Assembly (NCBI GenBank): GCA_041623895.1
Contig: JBFJVZ010000012.1
Location: 1-42,156 of the forward strand
Length of the DNA: 42,156 bases
DNA from: JBFJVZ01 sp041623895
GTDB taxonomy: Bacteria > Planctomycetota > Planctomycetia > Pirellulales > Pirellulaceae
Direction of reading: 5' to 3'
Under the pieces are notes generated by a model that saw only the letters and a program-made list of their open reading frames with translations, was not told the DNA's origin and searched no databases. Every line of letters starts with the position of its first letter. Position 1 is the stretch's first letter. Shown here piece after piece: positions 34,561 to 42,156 of this stretch. The position numbers and the translations under genes were made by a program.

Positions 34561-37368
34561 ATGCGATTGTCCACTTGTGCGGGTGCGTGGGTCTTGATGA
34601 CGCTGCTTGGCTTGCCAACGGCACAGGCGGTCGTTGTGGATCTACCAACCGAAGCTCCCCAAACGGAGTACTTTTCCCTAGACGTCGGGCGGCTGGCCGC
34701 GACTTTCGATAAGTCGCACATCGTTTCCGATCCGGCGATCATCGAAGCGTCGTTTTACCAAATGGACAGTTCGCCGCGAGTCGTTGTGCCCGCCGGCGTC
34801 GAAGCTTATTTGCTGGAAGCGGCGGATCGCAATAAAGACTATCTGGGTTATCGGATCATTGGCCGCAAGCCTGCCGGCGAACCGATCGAGGGAAAATTCT
34901 TCACATTGCGGCGGCATCCCGACCATCCACAGGAAAATGTGCTAGCGAAGTTTGAGTTTCAGGTGAACGCGCAACCGCAGTTCACACCGTCGCGAGCAGA
35001 TTTCTTTCGAGCCAAAGGACGTCACTTTCAGCGCTGGTGGAATGTGGAGACGGCCGGTGCGGCGATGTTTCGCCACTTAGCTACGACCGCCCTGAAGGAA
35101 GTCGGCGAAGCCGCAAAGTCGGTCGGCCCCGAGTGGCCGCTCAGCCGCAATATGGGTGTCGATGCCACGATCGCCTTGATGAGTGGCGGCCGGGCCGTCA
35201 GCGAGAACCTGCAACTTGACACTCAGCTTGCACTGCCGGACAAGGACAGCGCGGACCTCAAGCCGCTCTCGGCCGTCCGCGGGATCACCATCCGCGAAAT
35301 CAATTGGAACAACTTGCTTCAAAAAGTTCCGACGGAACTCGACGCGCTGTCGAAAATGGTGCCCCACGATCAATACGCCTTGTATTTGCCCTCCTTCCAG
35401 GCACTGGCGGAGATCGTCGATCGCGGTGGTGAAATTGCCAAGCCGGCTGTGCCATGGTTTGAACCCCAAAGCCGCAAAACAGACGTGATCGGCTTTTATC
35501 AAACGCAACTGGCACTGCCACTGAACGCATTGACGCGGCAAATCGGCAAGACATTGATCGGCGAAGTCGCTTTGACCGGATCAGATCCCTACTTTCGTAC
35601 CGGTACCGATCTCGCTGTGTTGATGCAAAGCGATCAACCCGATCGTCTGCATCAGATGATCTTGGCGCAAGTCACTGCGCAGACGAAGTTGCATCGCAAT
35701 GTCAAACGAGTTGAGCATCGTGTCGATGGACATGTTTTTACCAGTTGGAGTACCGACAACCGAAAGCTGTGTTCCTATGTGTGCCGCGTCGATGATGGCG
35801 TCGTCGTCTGCAACTCGCTGCCTCAGATGATGCAGGTGCTGAAGTGTGCGGACGGACGCCAGCCGACGATGCACGACTTGGATGAATATCGGTTCTTTCG
35901 CCAGCGTTATCCACGCGGCGAAAAAGCCGAATCCGCTTTGCTGGTGGTCACCGATGCCGCCATTCGCCGCTGGTGCTCGCCGCAGTGGCGGATCGCCGCC
36001 TCGCGCCGCACGCGTGCCCGTGCGACGATCGCCGAGTTGACGATGCGATACGCCGACGATCTGGTTGCCGAGACGATCACGGCTGTGACTCAGATTCATG
36101 CGGTCTCAGGGATGCCGGACGTCGGCAGTATGTTGATTTCCGCTGACGGCGTGCACTCGGAAGTCTGGGGAACGCTTGATTTTCAGACACCGATCGCCGA
36201 ACTCAATACACGTTACGCCAGCACTGCCGAGATCAAGTTGTACGAGGGTTGGCGAACTCGGTACGAACGTCGTTGGCGGCAAACATTTGATCCGATTGCA
36301 TTGCAATTGTCGCTGTCCGACAAAACGATCGATGCGGATCTTTCCGTGATTCCCCTGATGATTCAGTCCGAATATCGGCAATACACGCAAATCGCCGGTA
36401 ACCAGCGGCTGAAACCGGACGCAGGTGATGCTCATCCTGAATCATTGGCGGAATTCACGATCGCATTGGATACGAAAGCCATGTTGATGCAAATCATTCG
36501 TATGGCTCTCGCCAACGGCGGAAGCGACATTGATTTCCTGGCCTGGATCGACGGGTCGGCGAGTCTGTACTTCGACTTTGACCAGCAGTGGATGAAAGAA
36601 TTCGAAAACCGATCGCCGTGGGCCATGTCTTCTGACAGCCAGTTTCAAGAACTGCCGATCGGACTGTTCATTCCTTCCAAAGACAATCTGCGAATGACCG
36701 CGTTCCTGGTTGCTGTGCGATCTACTGTGCAGCGTTACGCGCCGAATATGTTTCGGTGGGAATCGGTCCAGTACCGAGACCATGAATACGTCGTCGGCAC
36801 CGTCATCCAAGGAACTGCGCTTGGTCGAGCCGAAGACATGCCAAAAGTGTATTACGTGACCAGCGGAAAGGGTCTGACGGTCAGTGCCAATCGCGGAGTT
36901 ATCGAACGCACAATCGACCGTCACCTTATCGATAAGAAACCGCAAGAGCCGCAAGATGTGGTGGCGGAGACGGACTTGGACACGGCGCCTCAAGTGATCA
37001 TGAGAACCTCCGGCAAAGGAGTGGGCATCATGACGCGAACGAATTATCGCAATGGGCTCCGCCGCATGCACCAGATGACATGGAGCAATATCCCGATTTT
37101 GAATTACTTGCGCAGCCGATACCCCGACCGCGACCCGCAGCAGGTTTACGAACAGCTCTTCGGGCAAACCGTGGTTGAGCCAGGCGGCGGGCAATATGTG
37201 TGGAACGAAGACCGCGAAACGTACGTCTCGACAAGGCAAGGCTACCACCTGGAACCACAAGCGGGGCCGGTCGTCAGCCCCTTCCTGGGGCCGCACGGTC
37301 AGCTCACGGCAACGATTTCTTTTCAAGATGGCGGCTTGCGGGCAACGCTGCAGGTACAAGAGAATTAA
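34561..37368 (+). CDS. Large secreted protein of unknown function
   Basis: The start at 34561 (935 residues) gives a clean signal peptide (MRLSTCAGAWVLMTLLGLPTAQA, cleaved after AQA); upstream in-frame ATGs at 34516 and 34339 lengthen it unnaturally. The mature protein shows no repeat or catalytic motif that I recognise. Features are a repeated beta-rich pattern, a segment PYFRTGTDLAVLMQSDQPDRLHQMILAQ near 417-445, a basic part around 545-560 (RRTRARATIAELTMRYADD), and a C-terminal QLFGQTVVEPGGG near 865-875. It may be a planctomycete envelope protein. Its leader carries the 19-bp tandem array. Confidence 0.8.
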   Translation: MRLSTCAGAWVLMTLLGLPTAQAVVVDLPTEAPQTEYFSLDVGRLAATFDKSHIVSDPAIIEASFYQMDSSPRVVVPAGVEAYLLEAADRNKDYLGYRIIGRKPAGEPIEGKFFTLRRHPDHPQENVLAKFEFQVNAQPQFTPSRADFFRAKGRHFQRWWNVETAGAAMFRHLATTALKEVGEAAKSVGPEWPLSRNMGVDATIALMSGGRAVSENLQLDTQLALPDKDSADLKPLSAVRGITIREINWNNLLQKVPTELDALSKMVPHDQYALYLPSFQALAEIVDRGGEIAKPAVPWFEPQSRKTDVIGFYQTQLALPLNALTRQIGKTLIGEVALTGSDPYFRTGTDLAVLMQSDQPDRLHQMILAQVTAQTKLHRNVKRVEHRVDGHVFTSWSTDNRKLCSYVCRVDDGVVVCNSLPQMMQVLKCADGRQPTMHDLDEYRFFRQRYPRGEKAESALLVVTDAAIRRWCSPQWRIAASRRTRARATIAELTMRYADDLVAETITAVTQIHAVSGMPDVGSMLISADGVHSEVWGTLDFQTPIAELNTRYASTAEIKLYEGWRTRYERRWRQTFDPIALQLSLSDKTIDADLSVIPLMIQSEYRQYTQIAGNQRLKPDAGDAHPESLAEFTIALDTKAMLMQIIRMALANGGSDIDFLAWIDGSASLYFDFDQQWMKEFENRSPWAMSSDSQFQELPIGLFIPSKDNLRMTAFLVAVRSTVQRYAPNMFRWESVQYRDHEYVVGTVIQGTALGRAEDMPKVYYVTSGKGLTVSANRGVIERTIDRHLIDKKPQEPQDVVAETDLDTAPQVIMRTSGKGVGIMTRTNYRNGLRRMHQMTWSNIPILNYLRSRYPDRDPQQVYEQLFGQTVVEPGGGQYVWNEDRETYVSTRQGYHLEPQAGPVVSPFLGPHGQLTATISFQDGGLRATLQVQEN

Positions 37369-37426
37369 ACGCATCGAACGGACTTTCGTCCGCTGGAGCG
37401 ATTTCATCATTGATGTGAGAGGATCG

Positions 37427-37478
37427 GTAGGCCAGGACTTGTCCTGGCGCCTTATTGCCAGGACAAGTCCTGGCCTAC
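37427..37478. repeat. Full copy of the GTAGGCCAGG palindromic repeat
   Basis: The left arm 37427-37448 and the right arm 37457-37478 are exact reverse complements over 22 bases, around the 8-base centre GCCTTATT. Each arm is itself nearly palindromic (CCAGGAC-TT-GTCCTGG), so two small hairpins or one long stem are possible. The right flank (GAGATATCTGAAAATGCGCTAGG) is related to the reverse complement of the left flank of the copy at 42113. It sits between a secreted-protein gene and the YkgJ-type gene. Confidence 0.9.
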
Positions 37479-37537
37479 GAGATATCTGAAAATGCGCTAG
37501 GATCAGACTGCGGTAACGGGCCATAGTCCGCTATACG

Positions 37538-37885
37538 ATGAAATCTCTGCCCACTGTTACCAACTGCAATGGCTGTGACGTATGCTGTTTGCACATGGGT
37601 TACCCGGCCTACTGCCAAGGCAGCGATTCAGAACCTGCCGAGATTCATTGGACGAATCTGCCGGGAGAATTGAAGCAGGAGTTATTGTCATACGCCCGCC
37701 AATATGCTTCGCCGCCGCCCGGTGAGTTGGACGGGCCTTGTTGTTGGCTCGATCAGGTAACAGGATTGTGTAAGCATCACCAGGATCGTCCCAACGTTTG
37801 TCGCGATTTTGCTGTCGGTGGCGGGGATTGCCTGGCGTGGCGGAAGTTCTATCGCGAAAAAATTGAAACCGGAGACCCACGATGA
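37538..37885 (+). CDS. YkgJ-family cysteine-cluster protein
   Basis: This 115-residue protein has a conserved cysteine set: C10, C13, C16 and C17 (CNGCDVCC) near the N-terminus, then C26, C68, C69, C78, C88 and C98. This is the CxxCC-type zinc or iron-sulfur ligand pattern of the YkgJ/UPF0153 family. The family's role is not known; the cluster may be zinc. Its last bases overlap the start of the PQQ-propeller gene (ATGA at 37882-37885), indicating translational coupling. It has no signal peptide while its partner does, so their functional link is not obvious. Confidence 0.9.
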   Translation: MKSLPTVTNCNGCDVCCLHMGYPAYCQGSDSEPAEIHWTNLPGELKQELLSYARQYASPPPGELDGPCCWLDQVTGLCKHHQDRPNVCRDFAVGGGDCLAWRKFYREKIETGDPR

Positions 37886-39144
37886 GATTCTTTGTAGTCG
37901 CTTTCCTGGCTGTTTCGATGACAACTGCGCCGGCCGAAAACTGGACCGGTTTTCGTGGCTCGCGAGGCGATGGTAGTTCCCAAGAAAGCGATGCACCGAT
38001 TCGTTGGAGCGCCAGCGCAGGCGTCGCCTGGGCAGCCGACCTGCCGCGCGGCGGCAATGGAAGTCCCATTGTGGTTGGAAATCAAATCTTTGTTACCAGT
38101 GCCGAAGATGACGCCGGCAAGATTCGTTCGTTGCTTGCCTTTGATGCGGACAGCGGCGAATTGAACTGGAAAAAGAGTGTCAATTTCGGTCGCAAAATGC
38201 CCACGCACAAGACGAATCCCTACGCCGGTTCGACACCCGCATCCGATGGCAAGCATGTGGTCCTCTGGCACGGTTCGGCCGGGCTGTTTGCTTACGACAC
38301 CGCAGGCAACGAACTGTGGTCGCAACAGTTGGGCGACTTCCAGCACATGTGGGGTTATGGTTCGAGTCCCGTGATTGTCGACGATCGAGTGATTCTGCAC
38401 ACGGGACCGGGCCAGCGAGTTTTTGTGTTGGCTTTCGATCTGAACAGCGGCGAGGAGTTGTGGCGACACGAAGAACCGGTCGACGGCAACGGCGAGCGTA
38501 ACAGTGATGGCAAATACATGGGTTCGTGGTCGACACCCGTGCTGACAGAACAAGACGGAAAACGCGTGGCGGTTTGTGCGCTGGCGACCCGCGTTTGTGG
38601 ATTCGATGTCAAGACCGGTGATGTGCTCTGGTATTGCGAGGGTATTGCGGGGGACCGGGGCGATCTGGCTTACAGTTCACCGATGATCGAAGCTGACCAG
38701 TGCGTGATGATTGGGGGTTTTCAGGGGCCCGGCATCGGCTTTCGCATCAGTGGAACCGGCAATATCACCAGTCAACATCGGCTTTGGCGAAACGAGCGCA
38801 ACCCGCAGAACATCGGTACCGGCTTTTTTCTTGATGGCCACGTTTATCGGGTCGGCGCCGGCCCCAACATGATTGATTGCTTGGACGCCAAGACGGGCGA
38901 AATCGTTTGGCAACAGCGGGCCGGATCAAGACCGTTCTGGGGATCGATCGTTTTCAACGGCAAGCATGCATACGCAACCGATCAGGCAGGAACCACGCAC
39001 GTGTTCAAGTTGTCACCGACCGGGTACGAAGAGGTTGCAAAGAATGAACTTGGCGACAGCTGTAACGCAACACCGGCGTTGGCCAACGGACGAATCTACA
39101 TTCGCACCTACGGCAAGCTGTGGTGCATCGAGGGCCAACGTTAG
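37882..39144 (+). CDS. Secreted PQQ-like beta-propeller protein
   Basis: This 420-residue protein has a signal peptide (MRFFVVAFLAVSMTTAPA) and an eight-bladed PQQ-like propeller with repeated outer-strand motifs: ENWTGFRGSRGDGSS, LLAFDADSGELNWKK, LFAYDTAGNELWSQQ, LNSGEELWRHEEP, GFDVKTGDVLWYCEG and LDAKTGEIVWQQR. No PQQ-ligating or calcium-site residues can be identified, so it is probably a binding rather than catalytic propeller, like BamB-type proteins. It overlaps the YkgJ gene by 4 bases. The stop is 2 bases from the converging gene's stop. Confidence 0.92.
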   Translation: MRFFVVAFLAVSMTTAPAENWTGFRGSRGDGSSQESDAPIRWSASAGVAWAADLPRGGNGSPIVVGNQIFVTSAEDDAGKIRSLLAFDADSGELNWKKSVNFGRKMPTHKTNPYAGSTPASDGKHVVLWHGSAGLFAYDTAGNELWSQQLGDFQHMWGYGSSPVIVDDRVILHTGPGQRVFVLAFDLNSGEELWRHEEPVDGNGERNSDGKYMGSWSTPVLTEQDGKRVAVCALATRVCGFDVKTGDVLWYCEGIAGDRGDLAYSSPMIEADQCVMIGGFQGPGIGFRISGTGNITSQHRLWRNERNPQNIGTGFFLDGHVYRVGAGPNMIDCLDAKTGEIVWQQRAGSRPFWGSIVFNGKHAYATDQAGTTHVFKLSPTGYEEVAKNELGDSCNATPALANGRIYIRTYGKLWCIEGQR

Positions 39145-39146
39145 AT

Positions 39147-39488
39147 CTACCAGAACTTCCACCAGGGCTTTGGGGGTTGGGGCGGCTTGCTGCGGACGCC
39201 CAGGACGCCGACTTCCTCGTGCTCGGTTCCAGTTACGGGTGCGATTCGCACGACCTTGGCTTCGACCAATTGGTCAATCATTCTCTTATTCGATTCTGTA
39301 CTGCGACGCAGATGGATTCGGCCTTGAAACTGTTTGGTCGCGCACATGATTGCCGATAATGCTTCGCGCATTTTGCAACCGCCGAAATCGGTAATCACAA
39401 ACGTCTTGTCCCTGGACATTTCCCCTTTGACGCTTGCGAACGTCCAGTTATCACCGTCTTCATCCCAGCCGTGGTAATCGCCACTCAT
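39147..39488 (-). CDS. Small hypothetical protein with WWKFW C-terminus
   Basis: The start at 39488 (113 residues) has GGAG 7 bases upstream; the earlier in-frame ATG at 39494 has poorer spacing. No signal peptide. The core (TFVITDFGGCKMREALSAIMCATKQFQ, then RRSTESNKRMIDQLVEAKVVRIAPV) looks like an alpha/beta domain, and the end is PPKPWWKFW, an aromatic tail that could bind a membrane or partner. I do not recognise the family. It converges with the PQQ-propeller gene, with only 2 bases between the stops. Confidence 0.72.
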   Translation of the reverse strand: MSGDYHGWDEDGDNWTFASVKGEMSRDKTFVITDFGGCKMREALSAIMCATKQFQGRIHLRRSTESNKRMIDQLVEAKVVRIAPVTGTEHEEVGVLGVRSKPPQPPKPWWKFW

Positions 39489-39752
39489 GCACACACTCCA
39501 TCAACAGGAAGCAATCTCGGGAAACAGCAGAAAGGATCTTTCCAGTTTTATGACAACAGAAGAGTGATTCAGTATAGTCAAAAAACACAACGTCCAGTGA
39601 CCGCGTTTGTCTGGCAATTGGGCAATCTTGATTCGCGGCAGATGTGGATTTTGGTGGCCGGCTATAATTGCCGCAATGCCCAGGATGATTGAATACTCCC
39701 GATTTTCGCCCGTGGGCTTAGCAAAATATGCCATTGAAATAGAGCTTGTGCC

Positions 39753-41201
39753 ATGAGAACGGTGTTGTTGTCGATTGCGATTGTCAGCTTGCTGGCAGCG
39801 GAGCCCGGGGGAGCCGAGCCAAGTCAGCAACAAGCCCGCGAAGCGATGCACAAGGCCGTTAATTTTTTTCGGGAACATGCAGCGGCCGATGGCGGTTACG
39901 TGTATCAGCTGAGCGCTGATTTATCCAAACGCGAAGGTGAAGGAAAAGTAGGTCCGACCACCGCCTGGATCCAACCTCCCGCGACGCCTGCTGTCGGCAA
40001 CGCGTACTTGGATGCTTTCCGGATTTGTGGTGATGCCATCTTACTGGAGGCAGCCAAGGAAACAGCAAACGCCTTGATCCGAGGTCAACTGCGATCAGGT
40101 GGCTGGGACAACATGATCGAATTCGATCCAGAGATGCGGAAGAAATATGCTTACCTGGTTGATGGCCGCACGGGGAATAAGCTTCGCAATACGACAACCT
40201 TTGACGATGACAAGTCGCAATCGGTGATTCGCTTCTTAATGCAGCTGGATCGCGAGTTGAAATTCCAGGATGCCGGACTTCATGAAGCCGTCGTCTACGC
40301 GCTGGATGCCGTCTTGAAGTCGCAATATGCCTGCGGGGCCTGGCCGCAGCGGTACAGCGAATTTCCCGACGCCGCTGAAGGGCAAGCCAAAAAGGCCTCG
40401 CTGCCGAAGACCTGGTCAAGGACCTATCCCGGTGCCACGTACGGCGGCTTTTACACCTTGAACGATAACACGATGAGTGACTTGATCGTGACGATGCTGG
40501 ATGCCTGGGAAGTCTATGGTGACCAGCGATATTTGAAAGCGGCCGAAAGTGGCGGTGATTTCTTTTTGCTGGCACAGCTCCCGGAACCGCAACCGGGTTG
40601 GGCGCAACAGTATGATCACGACATGCACCCGGCCTGGGCGCGAAAGTTCGAACCACCGGCGATTACCGGGGGTGAATCGCAAGGTGTGATGCGGACCTTG
40701 ATGTTGTTGTACCGCCGCACGGCTGGCCACATACAGGATGGCGAGCGTTTTCTGGAGCCACTGCCGCCAGCGATCGAGTACTACCGCCGCTCACTGCTGC
40801 CCGATGGGCGGCTCGCACGCTTCTATGAACTCGAGTCGAACCGACCGCTGTACTTTACCAAGGACTATCGGCTCACCTATCAGGCTGACGATCTGCCGAC
40901 GCACTACGGCTTTATCGTGTCGGCAAAGTTGGATGCGATCGCAGCGGAAATGACCAGGATTCGCCAGACGCCGATCGACAAATTGTGGTCAAGGCAAAGT
41001 GTCCGTCCCTCCAGGAAATCAACTTCCTTGGCCAAGAAGGTTCAGCAACTCATCGGCGAACTCGATTCGCGAGGCGCTTGGGTCGAGCCGGGACGCCTTC
41101 GCTACCACGGCCAGGACGATCCAACCCGCCAAGTCATCCGCAGCGATTCATTTGCCAAGAATCTGCAGGTGCTCGCCAGCTGGGTCGCCGCCTCCCAGTA
41201 G
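39753..41201 (+). CDS. Secreted pectate lyase (PL10-like)
   Basis: This 482-residue protein has a signal peptide (MRTVLLSIAIVSLLAAEPGGA). The helical (alpha/alpha) PL10-type pectate lyase pattern is visible: GGYVYQLS, LRSGGWDNMIEFDPE, TTFDDDKSQSVIRFLMQLDRE, YACGAWPQRYSEFP, FYTLNDNTMSDLIVTMLDAW and WARKFEPPAITGGESQGVMRTLM. The acidic DDD around residue 150 may serve in calcium or catalysis as in the family. It should degrade pectin-like or uronic-acid polysaccharides outside the cytoplasm. It is a lone plus-strand gene next to other secreted proteins. Confidence 0.88.
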   Translation: MRTVLLSIAIVSLLAAEPGGAEPSQQQAREAMHKAVNFFREHAAADGGYVYQLSADLSKREGEGKVGPTTAWIQPPATPAVGNAYLDAFRICGDAILLEAAKETANALIRGQLRSGGWDNMIEFDPEMRKKYAYLVDGRTGNKLRNTTTFDDDKSQSVIRFLMQLDRELKFQDAGLHEAVVYALDAVLKSQYACGAWPQRYSEFPDAAEGQAKKASLPKTWSRTYPGATYGGFYTLNDNTMSDLIVTMLDAWEVYGDQRYLKAAESGGDFFLLAQLPEPQPGWAQQYDHDMHPAWARKFEPPAITGGESQGVMRTLMLLYRRTAGHIQDGERFLEPLPPAIEYYRRSLLPDGRLARFYELESNRPLYFTKDYRLTYQADDLPTHYGFIVSAKLDAIAAEMTRIRQTPIDKLWSRQSVRPSRKSTSLAKKVQQLIGELDSRGAWVEPGRLRYHGQDDPTRQVIRSDSFAKNLQVLASWVAASQ

Positions 41202-41434
41202 AATCTGTGGGTGTTGGGCCAGCGGTGTGCGTCCCCGTCACGATCGGGGCGGCTTGGGGGGGCGACGCGGGGCATTTCTTGATGGGGAGACGCCGATGCG
41301 CGGTTGCAACCTTTGCAGGCGCGTCATACCATCTCTCACGGGTGACAAAAAACTGGTGTGGCCCGGATATTGCTGGCTGAGGCAAAGCCCCTATTTTAAC
41401 GGCCGATACGTTTCCAAATCAGGAGTCAGAAAGC

Positions 41435-41917
41435 ATGAGCAAGAGTGCCGGCATTTATAGTCGTCGGGTCAAGGAGATCATGAGCAGGGATGTGGTCTCC
41501 ATCCAGGCGGGTGACACCGTTCACGAGGCGTTGACTTTGATGGGTGAGAATCGCGTTTCTGCACTTCCCGTGGTTGACAGCCATGATCACTGTGTCGGCA
41601 TTCTGTCGACATCCGACTTGGTGGACATGACTCGAGACGTTGACGATGATCTTTATCAATTGGACTTGGTGGACTCCACGAGCCGTCGATTCTTGCTGGA
41701 CAAGCTGACTCACAGCATGGGCAGTGAATCTGTCCAGTCCTACATGAGCGAGTCGGTGACGTGCATCGATCCTGAAACCACAATCGGCAAAGCAACCCGC
41801 GAGCTGCTTCGAAATCGGATCCATCATCTTCCGGTCGTGGACGGCAATAACCACCTGATTGGTATCATTTCGACGATGGACATCCTGGCTGAATTGGCGG
41901 ATTCGGCTCCGGACTGA
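41435..41917 (+). CDS. CBS-domain-pair protein
   Basis: This 160-residue protein consists of two CBS domains: first, VKEIMSRDVVSIQAGDTVHEALTLMGENRVSALPVVD and VGILSTSDLVD; second, VQSYMSESVTCIDPETTIGKATRELL, RIHHLPVVDGNNHLIGIISTMDIL. The pair probably binds adenosine nucleotides and signals energy state. It stands alone with no fused output domain, so its partner is unknown. AGGAG lies about 10 bases before the start. It follows a 233-base gap after the pectate lyase. Confidence 0.95.
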   Translation: MSKSAGIYSRRVKEIMSRDVVSIQAGDTVHEALTLMGENRVSALPVVDSHDHCVGILSTSDLVDMTRDVDDDLYQLDLVDSTSRRFLLDKLTHSMGSESVQSYMSESVTCIDPETTIGKATRELLRNRIHHLPVVDGNNHLIGIISTMDILAELADSAPD

Positions 41918-42112
41918 TTATGGGGTTGCCGGAATGCTGCCGATGTTGGAGGCGTGAGCCGCGCGCGTGAGTAAGCGAGTGGGTCACTCGCGGCAACGCT
42001 AAAGGCTTGAGTCCTGAGTCCTGTCCCATCGACATCGTCCGCTCGGAAGAACGTGCATCAAGTTTGTCCCGTTCTCATGCTTTGCGCGTCCTATAGCATT
42101 TTCAGAAATCTC

Positions 42113-42156
42113 GTAGGCCAGGACTTGTCCTGGCGCCTCATTGCCAGGACAAGTCC
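42113..42156. repeat. Partial copy of the GTAGGCCAGG palindromic repeat at the window end
   Basis: The left arm at 42113-42134 is identical to that at 37427-37448 (22 bases), the centre is GCCTCATT, and the right arm runs to the window edge and matches as far as it is seen. The upstream flank CATTTTCAGAAATCTC corresponds (20 of 23 positions over its 23-base length) to the reverse complement of the right flank at 37479-37501. Confidence 0.88.

Noticed and set aside
36442..37524. 360-residue minus-strand open frame
   Set aside because: It is antisense to the large secreted protein and the palindromic repeat, with no identifiable domain.
39142..39149. TAGATCTA palindrome at the converging stop codons
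   Set aside because: It arises from two TAG stops facing each other across two bases; there is no sign of function beyond that.

Overview
This 42 kb window looks like chromosome from a planctomycete of the Pirellulaceae (Rhodopirellula-like) group. The evidence is a combination of families typical of that lineage: a sulfatase, two very large secreted proteins with a beta-propeller and a C-terminal CxxCH heme domain, a PSCyt1/DUF1549/DUF1553 cytochrome paired with a Tat-exported DUF1501 protein, a PL10-type pectate lyase, a PQQ-like propeller protein, DUF3467, FloA and a SulP transporter. No rRNA, tRNA or CRISPR array was recognised.

Layout. 1-5 kb: the 3' part of a sulfatase converges on a 1176-residue protein that I read as PPi-type PEP carboxykinase. 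5-7.6 kb: a secreted heme/propeller protein. 7.6-11.6 kb: an accessory block with a broken polysaccharide deacetylase, a FemAB/GNAT-like protein, a membrane-anchored SGNH hydrolase and a formyltransferase. It is flanked on the left by a displaced, about 85% identical copy of the 3' end of the nucleotidyltransferase gene that borders it on the right. 11.6-13.3 kb: two translationally coupled nucleotidyltransferases of the RlaP-like (COG3541) type. 13.6-15.6 kb: a SulP transporter fused to a PTS EIIA-like domain. 15.8 kb: a transposase remnant. 15.9-19.6 kb: a minus-strand run of isochorismatase-like hydrolase, SecA-derived degenerate protein, M14-like DUF2817 peptidase, methyltransferase and zinc-ribbon protein. 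19.8-24.2 kb: the planctomycete cytochrome/DUF1501 pair. 24.3-30.7 kb: DUF3467, FloA, cold-shock protein, a small basic protein apparently starting at AUC, a DEAD-box helicase, an RRM protein, a zinc-binding protein, a SlyD-like prolyl isomerase, a small putative winged-helix protein and a BON protein. 31-42 kb: secreted and extracytoplasmic proteins (small coiled-coil protein, second heme/propeller protein, 935-residue secreted protein, YkgJ cysteine-cluster protein with PQQ-propeller protein, pectate lyase) and a CBS protein.

How the genes fit together. The sulfatase, pectate lyase and secreted cytochrome proteins fit a marine or freshwater polysaccharide degrader that oxidises sugars in the periplasm. 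The 24-30 kb segment concentrates RNA-chaperone and protein-folding genes (Csp, DEAD-box helicase, RRM protein, SlyD) and may be a cold or stress-response neighbourhood.

Non-coding structure. The window carries a dispersed palindromic repeat family (GTAGGCCAGGACTTGTCCTGGC-type arms; copies near 7.6, 24.7, 37.4 and 42.1 kb, plus a fragment at 11.6 kb), a perfect 27-bp inverted repeat at 4.7 kb, a 21-bp tandem array between the helicase and RRM genes, and a three-copy 19-bp array directly in front of the 935-residue secreted protein. I found no complete, clearly new multi-gene system. The strongest leads are the SecA-derived standalone protein, the AUC-start gene, the SulP-EIIA fusion, and the duplicated nucleotidyltransferase end bounding the accessory block.
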